A stretch of 5,155 nt of DNA from an uncultured Bacilli bacterium (GTDB taxonomy: Bacteria; Bacillota_I; Bacilli_A; RF39; UBA660): assembly GCA_949113215.1 (NCBI GenBank), contig CARZYU010000018.1, positions 1-5,155 on the forward strand, read 5' to 3'. Made by a program: the position numbers and the translations under genes. Within the stretch, counting starts at the first letter, position 1. Each line of letters begins with the position of its first letter. Shown here piece by piece: positions 1 to 5,155 of this stretch. The notes beneath the pieces were generated by a model. That model was not told the DNA's origin. It saw only the letters and a program-made list of their open reading frames with translations, and did not search any database.

Positions 1-194
1 TTGTAAAAAAACATAAGAAGGGTAACGGACAAGAAACGGGAGGTATCTTAGAAATTGAAGCACCAATTCATGCCTCAAACGTGATGATGATCGATCCAAA
101 AAGCAAAAAGCGTACTAGAATCGGACATACTATCGACGAAAAAAGCAATAAGAAAATTAGAATTGCAAAAAAATCAAACGAAAAGCTTGATTAG
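1..194 (+). CDS. rplX: 50S ribosomal protein L24, C-terminal part (cut by window start)
   Basis: The frame opening at base 3 reads 63 residues to TAG at 192-194. It carries the L24 signature VKKH, then GGI, then EAPIHASNVMMIDP, and ends in a basic IRIAKKSNEKLD tail. L24 is about 100 residues in Bacillota, so roughly the first 40 (the KOW-domain start) lie upstream of the window. L24 is an early assembly protein that binds the 5' part of 23S rRNA and nucleates 50S folding. It precedes rplE, as in the standard spc operon. The tail matches the family end and shows no sign of damage. Its last codons overlap the open frame of rplE because that gene's normal start is missing; the overlap is probably not biological. 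Confidence 0.93.
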   Translation, partial: VKKHKKGNGQETGGILEIEAPIHASNVMMIDPKSKKRTRIGHTIDEKSNKKIRIAKKSNEKLD

Positions 195-720
195 TTGGAA
201 GGAGGGTAATCTAGTCGTTCCAGAATTACAAAAGAAACACAATTATAAGTCAATCATGGAAGTACCAAAAATTGAGAAAATCGTCGTGAATATGGGAGTA
301 GGAGATGCTACGACCAATTCCAAATTAATTGAAGCAGCCGTTGCTGATCTTGCGATTATTACAGGACAAAAGCCTGTCATTACAAAAGCAAAGAAATCAA
401 TCGCTGGATTCAAAGTAAGAGAAGGTCAACCAATTGGTTGTATGGTAACTCTTCGTGGAGAAAACATGTACAACTTTATGGATAAGTTGATCTCAATCGG
501 ATTACCACGTGTTCGTGATTTTCGTGGAGTTTCTCCTCGTGCCTTCGATGGACGTGGAAACTATACATTAGGAATCAAAGAACAATTGATTTTCTCAGAA
601 ATCGAATATGATAACGTTGTAAAAGTGCGTGGAATGGATATTGTGTTCGTAACCACGGCTAAGACAAACGAAGAATCATTTGACTTATTAAGTGCACTTG
701 GAATGCCTTTTAGAAAGTAA
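163..720 (+). CDS. rplE: 50S ribosomal protein L5, N-terminus and start codon abnormal
   Basis: L5 binds 5S rRNA, sits in the central protuberance of the 50S subunit and contacts P-site tRNA. The body is typical: YKSIMEVPKIEKIVVNMGVGD, AKKSIAGFKVREGQPIG, VTLRGENMY, LPRVRDFRGVS, FDGRGNYTLGIKEQLIF, VRGMDIVFVTTA, and a C-terminal LLSALGMPF. The frame stays open back to a TTG at 163 inside rplX, but that start has no Shine-Dalgarno, and the first ~16 residues (including SWKEGN, which is the translated Shine-Dalgarno) do not resemble L5. A perfect AAGGAGGG lies at 199-206, yet no ATG, GTG or TTG follows it; the next in-frame ATG (256) would cut into conserved sequence. L5 normally has about 10 residues (of the MNRLKEKYN type) before the VVPEL seen here at residues 18-22. 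I infer a deletion of about 30 nt around 210/211. Identity is certain; the start is not. The stop TAA is at 718-720. Confidence 0.93.
   Translation: MQKNQTKSLISWKEGNLVVPELQKKHNYKSIMEVPKIEKIVVNMGVGDATTNSKLIEAAVADLAIITGQKPVITKAKKSIAGFKVREGQPIGCMVTLRGENMYNFMDKLISIGLPRVRDFRGVSPRAFDGRGNYTLGIKEQLIFSEIEYDNVVKVRGMDIVFVTTAKTNEESFDLLSALGMPFRK
199..210 (+). promoter_or_regulatory. Orphan Shine-Dalgarno of rplE with no start codon after it
   Basis: AAGGAGGG at 199-206 is followed by TAAT and then CTAGTCGTT, with no initiation codon at the usual spacing. The 11 bases at 200-210 (AGGAGGGTAAT) are identical to those at 2295-2305, which are followed directly by the ATG of rpsE. The natural rplE start therefore probably stood right after base 210, and base 211 is already inside the gene. 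Confidence 0.8.
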
Positions 721-917
721 TGGAGGGTAAACATGGCAAAAAAAGTATGATCATTAAAGCTAATCGAAAGCCAAAATATAACGTACGTGCATACACACGT
801 TGCACACGTTGTGGAAGACCTCACGCTGTTATGAGTGAATTTGGGATCTGCCGTATTTGCTTTCGTGAATTAGCGTACAAAGGACAAATACCAGGAATTA
901 AAAAATCAAGTTGGTAG
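720..917 (+). CDS. rpsN: 30S ribosomal protein S14 type Z (zinc-binding), frameshift at its start
   Basis: S14 is a 30S head protein needed for late assembly. This is the short zinc form (also called rpsZ or S14 type Z): two CxxC pairs (CTRC and CRIC) frame GRPHAVMSEFGI, followed by FRELAYKGQIPGIKKSSW, the family C-terminus. As read from ATG 720, which overlaps the rplE stop TAA, the protein is 65 residues and starts MEGKHGKKSM, which is not S14-like. The expected start is ATG 733, five bases after GGAGGG (722-727), but that frame reads M-A-K-K-V and stops at TGA 748-750. One extra A in the run at 738-744, or a -1 slip there, gives MAKKSMIIKANRKPKY and a normal 61-residue protein. Identity is firm; I regard 733 as the true start. 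It is followed after 28 nt by rpsH. Confidence 0.92.
   Translation: MEGKHGKKSMIIKANRKPKYNVRAYTRCTRCGRPHAVMSEFGICRICFRELAYKGQIPGIKKSSW
721..744 (+). promoter_or_regulatory. rpsN ribosome-binding site, natural ATG (733) and A7 slippery run
   Basis: GGAGGG at 722-727 is followed by TAAAC and ATG at 733-735, then GCA and seven A (738-744). In the frame of this ATG the run is phased as A AAA AAA, the form of a -1 slippery heptamer, and a TGA stop follows two codons later at 748. Shifting -1 here restores the whole S14 frame. This could equally be one base lost from a run of eight A. Confidence 0.7.
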
Positions 918-945
918 ACTGGAATTTGGAAAGGAGGATTTATTT

Positions 946-1347
946 ATGGCAGTTGTAACAGATACGATTGCAGATATGCTAACAAGAATGCGTAATGCCA
1001 ATCAAATGCGTTATGAAGAAGTGAGCGTTCCTGCATCAAAATTAAAGTTAGAAGTTGCAAGAATTTTAAAAGAAGAAGGATTCATTCAAGATTATAAATT
1101 GGAAAAAGATACTACCCAAGGTACGATCGTAATTACGTTGAAGTATGCAGAGAACAAAGAAAGAGTCATTACTGGATTAAAAAGAATTTCAAAACCAGGA
1201 CTTCGTGTTTATGCAAAACAAGGGGAAATTCCTAAAGTATTAAACGGATTAGGAATTGCCATCATTTCTACTTCAAAAGGAATTATGACAGACAAACAAG
1301 CAAGAAGCGAAAATGTAGGTGGAGAAGTTTTAGCTTACATTTGGTAA
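946..1347 (+). CDS. rpsH: 30S ribosomal protein S8
   Basis: S8 is a primary 16S rRNA-binding protein of the 30S platform, binding the central domain; in E. coli it is also the translational repressor of the spc operon (family knowledge, not tested here). The 133 residues match the family from end to end. The N-terminal part has DTIADMLTRMRNAN and VPASKLK; the middle has EEGFIQDY; the C-terminal RNA-binding half has RVITGLKRISKPGLRVY, VLNGLGIAIISTSKG with the STS core, and the closing GGEVLAYIW. The start ATG has AAGGAGG at 931-937 with an eight-base spacer, which fixes it. It ends at TAA 1345-1347, 22 nt before rplF. No anomaly is seen. Confidence 0.97.
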   Translation: MAVVTDTIADMLTRMRNANQMRYEEVSVPASKLKLEVARILKEEGFIQDYKLEKDTTQGTIVITLKYAENKERVITGLKRISKPGLRVYAKQGEIPKVLNGLGIAIISTSKGIMTDKQARSENVGGEVLAYIW

Positions 1348-1369
1348 AAAATGATAAGGAGGTGTCAAT

Positions 1370-1909
1370 ATGAGCCGTATCGGAAATAGAAAGATTGAAG
1401 TTCCTGCAGGAGTTACCGTAGAAGCAAATGAAGAAACAATCAAAGTAACTGGACCAAAGGGAACCTTAACAACACATGCTGCTAAGAATATTACGTTAAC
1501 ACAAGAAGAAAATACGATTACTGTCACAAGAGCAAACGAAGAAATCAAGACCAAAGCAATGCATGGAACGATCAACGCCAACGTTCAAAATATGATCGAA
1601 GGTGTTACCAAAGGATTCCAAAAAGCTCTTGAAATCATTGGTGTCGGTTATCGTTTTACGGTAAAAGGAAACCAATTAGTCATCAATGCTGGTTATTCTC
1701 ATCCCGTAGAGATGAATATTCCAGAAGGATTAACGGTAACAGGTGTTAGTAACACGGAAATTACGATATCTGGAATTGATAAAATCAAAGTTGGAGAATT
1801 TGCTGCGAACGTTAGAAAAGTTCGTCCGCCTGAACCTTATAAGGGAAAAGGAATTCGTTATAAGGATGAACATGTTCGTCGTAAAGAAGGAAAGAAAGCT
1901 GCAAAATAG
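1370..1909 (+). CDS. rplF: 50S ribosomal protein L6
   Basis: L6 binds 23S rRNA domain VI near the sarcin-ricin loop and the factor-binding site of the 50S subunit. The 179 residues are the full family length and contain the two tandem L6 folds. The first begins MSRIGNRKIEVPAGV and includes VTGPKGTL. The second spans IIGVGYRF, the GYSHPVEMNIPEG motif, and SNTEITISGIDKIKVGEFAANVRKVRPPEPYKGKGIRY, followed by a lysine-rich tail. The start is supported by AAGGAGGTG at 1356-1364 with a five-base spacer, one of the strongest ribosome-binding sites in the window. It lies between rpsH and rplR in canonical spc order and ends at TAG 1907-1909. Nothing odd is seen. Confidence 0.97.
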   Translation: MSRIGNRKIEVPAGVTVEANEETIKVTGPKGTLTTHAAKNITLTQEENTITVTRANEEIKTKAMHGTINANVQNMIEGVTKGFQKALEIIGVGYRFTVKGNQLVINAGYSHPVEMNIPEGLTVTGVSNTEITISGIDKIKVGEFAANVRKVRPPEPYKGKGIRYKDEHVRRKEGKKAAK

Positions 1910-1930
1910 TAGGAAGGGAGAAAGTAAGAT

Positions 1931-2293
1931 ATGATTAAGAAAGAATCTCGTAATAAAATGCGTGAAATCAGACATGCACGTGTCAGAAGCAAGATTTCTG
2001 GAACAGGTGAAATTCCAAGACTTAGTGTCTATCGTTCAAATACAGGAATCTATGCGCAAATCATCGATGATGAAACATCGACAACACTAGTTTCTGCTTC
2101 CTCATTAGATAAAGAATTGAAATTAAAGAATGGTAGTAATGTTGAAGCAGCCAAAGAAGTTGGAAAATTAGTTGCTGAAAAAGCAAAAAAAGCCAACATT
2201 ACGAAAGTCGTATTTGATAGAGGAGGATACCTTTATCATGGTCGCGTTGCAGCACTTGCAGATGCTGCTCGTGAAAACGGATTAGAATTCTAA
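1931..2293 (+). CDS. rplR: 50S ribosomal protein L18
   Basis: L18 binds 5S rRNA together with L5 and attaches it to the central protuberance of the 50S subunit. The 120 residues are full length. A basic N-terminal arm (KKESRNKMREIRHARVRSK) is followed by the core motifs GTGEIPRLSVYRSNTGIYAQIIDD, then VSASSLDKEL, then a lysine-rich helix. The family C-terminus is present: KVVFDRGGYLYHGRVAALADAARENGLEF. AAGGGAG at 1914-1920, ten bases ahead of the ATG, supports the start. It follows rplF after 21 nt, and rpsE starts 12 nt after its stop. No lesion is seen. Confidence 0.97.
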   Translation: MIKKESRNKMREIRHARVRSKISGTGEIPRLSVYRSNTGIYAQIIDDETSTTLVSASSLDKELKLKNGSNVEAAKEVGKLVAEKAKKANITKVVFDRGGYLYHGRVAALADAARENGLEF

Positions 2294-2305
2294 TAGGAGG
2301 GTAAT

Positions 2306-2815
2306 ATGCAAAATAGAAACAATACCCCTAAAGAGAAACTATACGAAGAGTTAGTCGTTGAGATCAAAAGTGTCACCAAAGTTAACAAAGGTGGACGTCA
2401 ACGTCGTTTTTCCGCATTGGTTGTCGTTGGGGATAAAAAAGGTAGCGTAGGATTTGGTCTTGGAAAGGCAAATGAAGTACCAGATGCAATTAAAAAGGCC
2501 ATTCAAGCTGCTAACAAAAATATGATTAAGATCACTTTGATGGATGGAAGAACCATTTCTCATGAAGCAATTGGTGAAAACGGAGCTGCTAGAGTTATGT
2601 TGAAACCTGCTGCTGCTGGTACTGGAATCATTGCTGGTGGAGCTGTTCGTGCTGTCCTAGAATTAGCTGGAATCCACGATATTTTATCAAAATCACTTGG
2701 AGCAAGAACCAAATTAAACATGGTTACTGCAACGATGAATGCTCTAAAATCAATTAAAACTCCAGAAGAGGTAGCTCGTCTTCGTGGAAAAACGGTAGAG
2801 GAGATATTGAAGTAG
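2306..2815 (+). CDS. rpsE: 30S ribosomal protein S5
   Basis: S5 lies on the solvent side of the 30S subunit near the mRNA entry channel, affects decoding accuracy, and carries the site of spectinomycin-resistance mutations. The 169 residues hold the N-terminal S5 domain (about 12-76) with VNKGGRQRRFSALVVVGD and GSVGFGLGKANEVPDAI, then the C-terminal domain (about 88-160) with LKPAAAGTGIIAGGAVRAVLELAGIHDILSKSLG. The spectinomycin loop (KVNKGGR, residues 25-31) is unaltered in length. The start has AGGAGGG at 2295-2301 with a four-base spacer. The stop TAG at 2813-2815 is one base from the rplO ATG, whereas most bacteria have rpmD (L30) here. The gene itself looks intact. Confidence 0.97.
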   Translation: MQNRNNTPKEKLYEELVVEIKSVTKVNKGGRQRRFSALVVVGDKKGSVGFGLGKANEVPDAIKKAIQAANKNMIKITLMDGRTISHEAIGENGAARVMLKPAAAGTGIIAGGAVRAVLELAGIHDILSKSLGARTKLNMVTATMNALKSIKTPEEVARLRGKTVEEILK

Positions 2816-2816
2816 T

Positions 2817-3208
2817 ATGAAGTTACATGAATTAGAAAAAAATATCGGTGCTACTAGTCCAAAGAAACGTGTTGGACGTGGTGGTGCAAGTGGATTAGGT
2901 AAAACAAGTGGTCGTGGAGAAAAAGGACAAAAAGCTCGTAGTGGTGGAGGAGTTCGCCCTGTATTCGAAGGTGGACAATTACCACTTTATCGTCGCTTAC
3001 CAAAAAGAGGATTCAAAAATGCACTATTGGTACTGTCGTAACACCTGCTTTGTTAAAAGAAACAGGTATTGTAAAAAAACAATTGTGTGGAATTAAAGTT
3101 CTTGGAGATGGAACGTTAGAAAAGAAACTTACCATCCAAGCACATAAATTTTCCAAAACAGCACAAGTGAAGATCGAAGAGTCAGGAAGTAAAATAGAGG
3201 TGATCTAA
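2817..3208 (+). pseudogene. rplO: 50S ribosomal protein L15, interrupted by internal deletion and frame change
   Basis: L15 is a late-assembly 50S protein that reaches deep into 23S rRNA. The N-terminal half is typical: MKLHELEKNIGATSPKKRVGRG, then GKTSGRGEKGQKARSGGGVRPVFEGGQLPLYRRLPKRGFKN (to residue 68). That frame then reads ALLVLS and stops at TAA 3039-3041. The C-terminal half continues in another frame from about 3029: GTVVTPALLKETGIV, then IKVLGDGTLEKKLTIQAHKFSKTA, closing in KIEVI with TAA at 3206-3208. Family members have about 21 residues between KRGF and GT.VTP; here only 14 nt remain, so about 49 nt, not a multiple of three, are missing. No strong Shine-Dalgarno sits directly before the ATG; the nearest is GAGGAGA at 2798-2804 in the end of rpsE, 12 nt away. 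As written, only a 74-residue truncated protein could be made. L15 is important for growth, so assembly error is likely. Confidence 0.9.
3197..3206 (+). promoter_or_regulatory. secY Shine-Dalgarno embedded in the end of rplO
   Basis: GAGGTGATCT is a ten-base match to the complement of the 16S rRNA 3' end, longer than any other ribosome-binding site in the window. It encodes the last codons of L15 (E-V-I) and runs into its stop TAA (3206-3208), three bases before the Shine-Dalgarno-proximal ATG of secY at 3210. The layout favours translational coupling of the two genes. Confidence 0.8.
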
Positions 3209-3209
3209 G

Positions 3210-4478
3210 ATGTTTGCCACTCTAAAACAACTATTTACTCCTACGAATAAAGATCTTCGTCATCGATTTTATTTCACCTTATTCGTCTTAATGATCTTTA
3301 TTCTAGGAACGTTCATTAGAGTTCCGGGAACACAAGATTTAACAAGCAATATGGGATTTTTGGAACTGATCAACATCATGGGTGGAGGAGCACTTAAGAA
3401 TTTTTCCATCTTTGCCCTAGGGGTCATGCCTTACATTACGGCATCGATCATCATGCAATTATTGCAGATGGACATCATTCCTTATTTCTCAGACTTATCC
3501 AAGCAAGGATACGTTGGAAGACAGAAGTTAAATCAAATTACAAGATACATGGGAATTGCCTTTGCCTTCATTGAAGGATATGCCTTTTCCTTTGCCGTCT
3601 TAGGAAAGAGTGCTTCTATTGTAGAGTACTTATACATTTCTTTGGTCTTAACGGCAGGAACTGCATTTCTTCTTTGGTTAGGGGATCAAGTATCGCAAAA
3701 GGGATTAGGAAATGGAATCAGTATGATCATCATGGCAGGAATTATTGCGACCTTACCTCAGATGTTCATCGAAGCGTTCTCTAGTTTGGTGAAGTTCACC
3801 GGGGCAAGAGAAGCAACGCTAGGAATCATTGGTTTCTTAGTCTTCTTACTTGTTTATTTGATTATCGTGGTAGGAGTCGTATTCGTTCAAGAATCCGAGC
3901 GAAGAATTCCGATTCAATATGCAAATAAATCAAGTGCAGGATTCAATGCAAAGCAATCCTTCATGCCAATTAAAATCAATTCGGCAGGAGTGATGCCCGT
4001 GATCTTTGCATCGAGTTTGATTTCCATTCCAGGAATCATCGCTCAATTTATCAAGAACGATGGATTCAGTATCTTCGTTCAGAAATACCTAACTTATACC
4101 ACTCCAGTTGGTTTCATCCTTTATGTCGTACTGATTTTCCTTTTTGGATATTTCTATACGTTCATTCAAATGAGACCGGAAGAGTTATCGAAGAATTTAC
4201 AAGAAAGTGGTGGCTATATTCCAGGAATACATCCAGGAAAAGAAACCGAAAAATACGTGAAACAAGTGTTATCTCGTCTTAGTATTTTTGGTTCTCTCTT
4301 CTTAACGATTATTGCTGCACTACCAATTATCTTTGCAAAGTTTTCTTCGATGCCAACGACAGTTACGATTGGAGGAACAGGACTCTTGATCGTAGTTGGA
4401 GTTGCTCTTGAAGTGTATAAGCAATTAGAAGGAAGTTTGCTTGCTAGAGGTTACAAGCAAAACTATAGTAGACGATGA
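3210..4478 (+). CDS. secY: Protein translocase subunit SecY
   Basis: SecY is the channel of the SecYEG translocon, which moves unfolded precursors across, or inserts proteins into, the cytoplasmic membrane with SecA or the ribosome. The 422 residues are close to the usual 420-440. Ten membrane segments can be read at about 20-36, 66-85, 112-131, 140-158, 168-188, 203-226, 258-281, 298-320, 356-377 and 386-402. Family motifs include FALGVMPYITASIIMQLL (segment 2), GLGNGISMII (segment 5), the cytosolic loop QESERRIPIQYA with its conserved Arg pair at 231-232, INSAGVMPVIFASSL (segment 7), the loop MRPEELSKNLQESGGYIPGI, and GGTGLLIVVGVALE near the end. The plug region after segment 1 includes GFLELINIMGGGAL. 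It starts one base after the rplO stop and overlaps adk by ATGA. It looks complete and functional. Confidence 0.98.
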   Translation: MFATLKQLFTPTNKDLRHRFYFTLFVLMIFILGTFIRVPGTQDLTSNMGFLELINIMGGGALKNFSIFALGVMPYITASIIMQLLQMDIIPYFSDLSKQGYVGRQKLNQITRYMGIAFAFIEGYAFSFAVLGKSASIVEYLYISLVLTAGTAFLLWLGDQVSQKGLGNGISMIIMAGIIATLPQMFIEAFSSLVKFTGAREATLGIIGFLVFLLVYLIIVVGVVFVQESERRIPIQYANKSSAGFNAKQSFMPIKINSAGVMPVIFASSLISIPGIIAQFIKNDGFSIFVQKYLTYTTPVGFILYVVLIFLFGYFYTFIQMRPEELSKNLQESGGYIPGIHPGKETEKYVKQVLSRLSIFGSLFLTIIAALPIIFAKFSSMPTTVTIGGTGLLIVVGVALEVYKQLEGSLLARGYKQNYSRR

Positions 4479-5155
4479 AGAATATCATCTTTATCGCTCC
4501 TCCTAGTGCTGGGAAGGGAACGTATGCAAGAATTCTTTCGGAAACTTATAAGATTCCTCACATTTCGATGGGATCCATGTTGAGACAAGCAGCCAAACGT
4601 CCAGATGAACTTGGAACTTATTTACAAGAAGCAATGGCTCATGCCGAACTCATTCAAGATGAGATTGTCTATCAAGTTTTAAAAGAACGGCTAAAAGAAA
4701 AAGACTGCAAAAAAGGTTATATCTTAGATGGATTTCCAAGAACCAAAAATCAAGCAGAAGAATATGAGAAAATCTTAAAAGAGTTGAAAAAAGAATTGGG
4801 TGTTGTCTTTGTCATTGATATTGACAAAGAGACTCTCGTCTCTAGAGTAACTGGAAGACGTACTTGTGAGAATTGTGGAGCAATCTATAATTTGAATATA
4901 GAAGCAAGTCTACCGAAGAATTCTTCGATTTGTGATAACTGTGGAAAAGAACTCATTCAAAGACAGGATGATAACTTGGAAACGTTTGAAGCAAGATATC
5001 AGACTTATTTAGAAGAAGAAAAAGCTCTGATTGCTTTTTATAAAAAGAAAAAAGTTTTATACCATTTGAATGGCAATTTAGCAAAAGAAAAAGTGATCAA
5101 AAAAATGGAAACAATTTTGATGGAGAAAGGGAAGAAAAATGATAACGATCAAAAG
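4475..5155 (+). CDS. adk: Adenylate kinase, zinc-lid type (stop codon not seen in window)
   Basis: Adenylate kinase interconverts ATP + AMP and 2 ADP in the cytosol. The ATG overlaps the secY stop (ATGA), implying coupled translation. The P-loop is APPSAGKGT (residues 8-16), with Ala where most relatives have Gly at the first position. The NMP-binding part reads HISMGSMLRQ (29-38) instead of the common STGDMLR, keeping Arg37 but not the Thr or Asp. GYILDGFPRT (81-90) is canonical. The lid carries R128, R129 and four cysteines at 131, 134, 153 and 156, a zinc site, then QRQDDNLETFEARYQTY (162-178) with the catalytic arginines 163 and 174. No stop occurs in frame up to the window end (227 codons, already past the typical ~217), although map starts at 5139. 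One extra A in the run at 5135-5139 would place TGA over the map ATG. AMP kinase activity is likely, given the retained arginines. Confidence 0.92.
   Translation, partial: MKNIIFIAPPSAGKGTYARILSETYKIPHISMGSMLRQAAKRPDELGTYLQEAMAHAELIQDEIVYQVLKERLKEKDCKKGYILDGFPRTKNQAEEYEKILKELKKELGVVFVIDIDKETLVSRVTGRRTCENCGAIYNLNIEASLPKNSSICDNCGKELIQRQDDNLETFEARYQTYLEEEKALIAFYKKKKVLYHLNGNLAKEKVIKKMETILMEKGKKNDNDQK
5139..5155 (+). CDS. map: Methionine aminopeptidase, first codons only
   Basis: ATG ATA ACG ATC AAA gives MITIK, the usual start of type I methionine aminopeptidase, which removes the initiator methionine from nascent proteins. Only five full codons are inside the window, so the call rests on this N-terminus and on the standard secY-adk-map order. 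A purine-rich GGAGAAAGGGAAG lies just upstream (5122-5134) and can serve as a ribosome-binding site. It overlaps the frame of adk as written. Confidence 0.65.

Noticed and set aside
561..824. Minus-strand open frame of 87 codons across rplE and rpsN
   Set aside because: It lies wholly antisense to two recognised ribosomal genes, has no ribosome-binding site of note, and its translation resembles no known family.
918..945. Promoter or terminator in the short intergenic gaps
   Set aside because: Gaps are 30 nt or less and filled mainly by Shine-Dalgarno sequences; I see no hairpin with a T-run and no convincing -35/-10 pair.
1743..1934. Plus-strand 63-codon frame inside rplF
   Set aside because: It is an out-of-frame shadow of the conserved L6 C-terminus, rich in Lys and Arg only because of the underlying sequence.
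1330..2563. Other minus-strand open frames (1330-1581, 1730-1975, 2351-2563)
   Set aside because: All are antisense shadows of rplF, rplR and rpsE, with compositions produced by the codon bias of those genes.
3009..3041. Intron or programmed bypass in rplO
   Set aside because: Sequence is missing rather than inserted: coding for about 16 residues is absent, which neither splicing nor bypassing would restore.
2908..3096. Plus-strand 62-codon frame overlapping rplO
   Set aside because: It matches neither half of L15 and is a third reading frame of the same DNA.
4470..4480. Possible use of TGA as tryptophan (mycoplasma code)
   Set aside because: secY ends at TGA at the normal family length and overlaps the adk start; reading through adds no SecY-like sequence, and Trp codons in the intact genes are TGG.

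Overview
The window is a stretch of the spc ribosomal-protein operon, with every gene on the + strand in the order rplX (3' end), rplE, rpsN, rpsH, rplF, rplR, rpsE, rplO, secY, adk, map (first 17 nt). The DNA is A+T-rich, Shine-Dalgarno sequences of the AAGGAGG type are strong, S14 is the short zinc-binding form, and adenylate kinase has a four-cysteine lid. Together these point to a low-GC Gram-positive bacterium (Bacillota, perhaps an uncultured Bacilli/Erysipelotrichia-like lineage; the lineage is inference). The genetic code looks standard: every Trp read is TGG, and secY ends at TGA exactly where the family should end.

Region by region: 1-917 holds the L24 tail, L5 and S14; 946-2815 holds S8, L6, L18 and S5, all intact with good ribosome-binding sites; 2817-3208 holds L15, which is interrupted; 3210-4478 holds a complete SecY; 4475-5155 holds adenylate kinase, which overlaps secY by ATGA and runs into the start of methionine aminopeptidase. 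There is no promoter, terminator, RNA gene, repeat, CRISPR array or mobile element that I can support, and no intergenic gap exceeds about 30 nt. The products belong together: 50S proteins (L24, L5, L6, L18, L15), 30S proteins (S14, S8, S5), the translocon channel that docks on the ribosome, a nucleotide-balance enzyme, and the N-terminal methionine-removing enzyme.

The unusual part is not a new system but a cluster of anomalies in essential genes. rplE has a perfect Shine-Dalgarno but no start codon after it and lacks the usual first ~10 residues. rpsN is -1 frameshifted at a run of seven A just after its natural ATG. rplO has lost about 49 nt internally and changes frame. rpmD (L30) is absent between rpsE and rplO. 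adk has no stop codon before the window end. Sequencing or assembly error is the simplest explanation for most of these, but the rpsN site is also a textbook slippery heptamer, and loss of L30 is known in some lineages.
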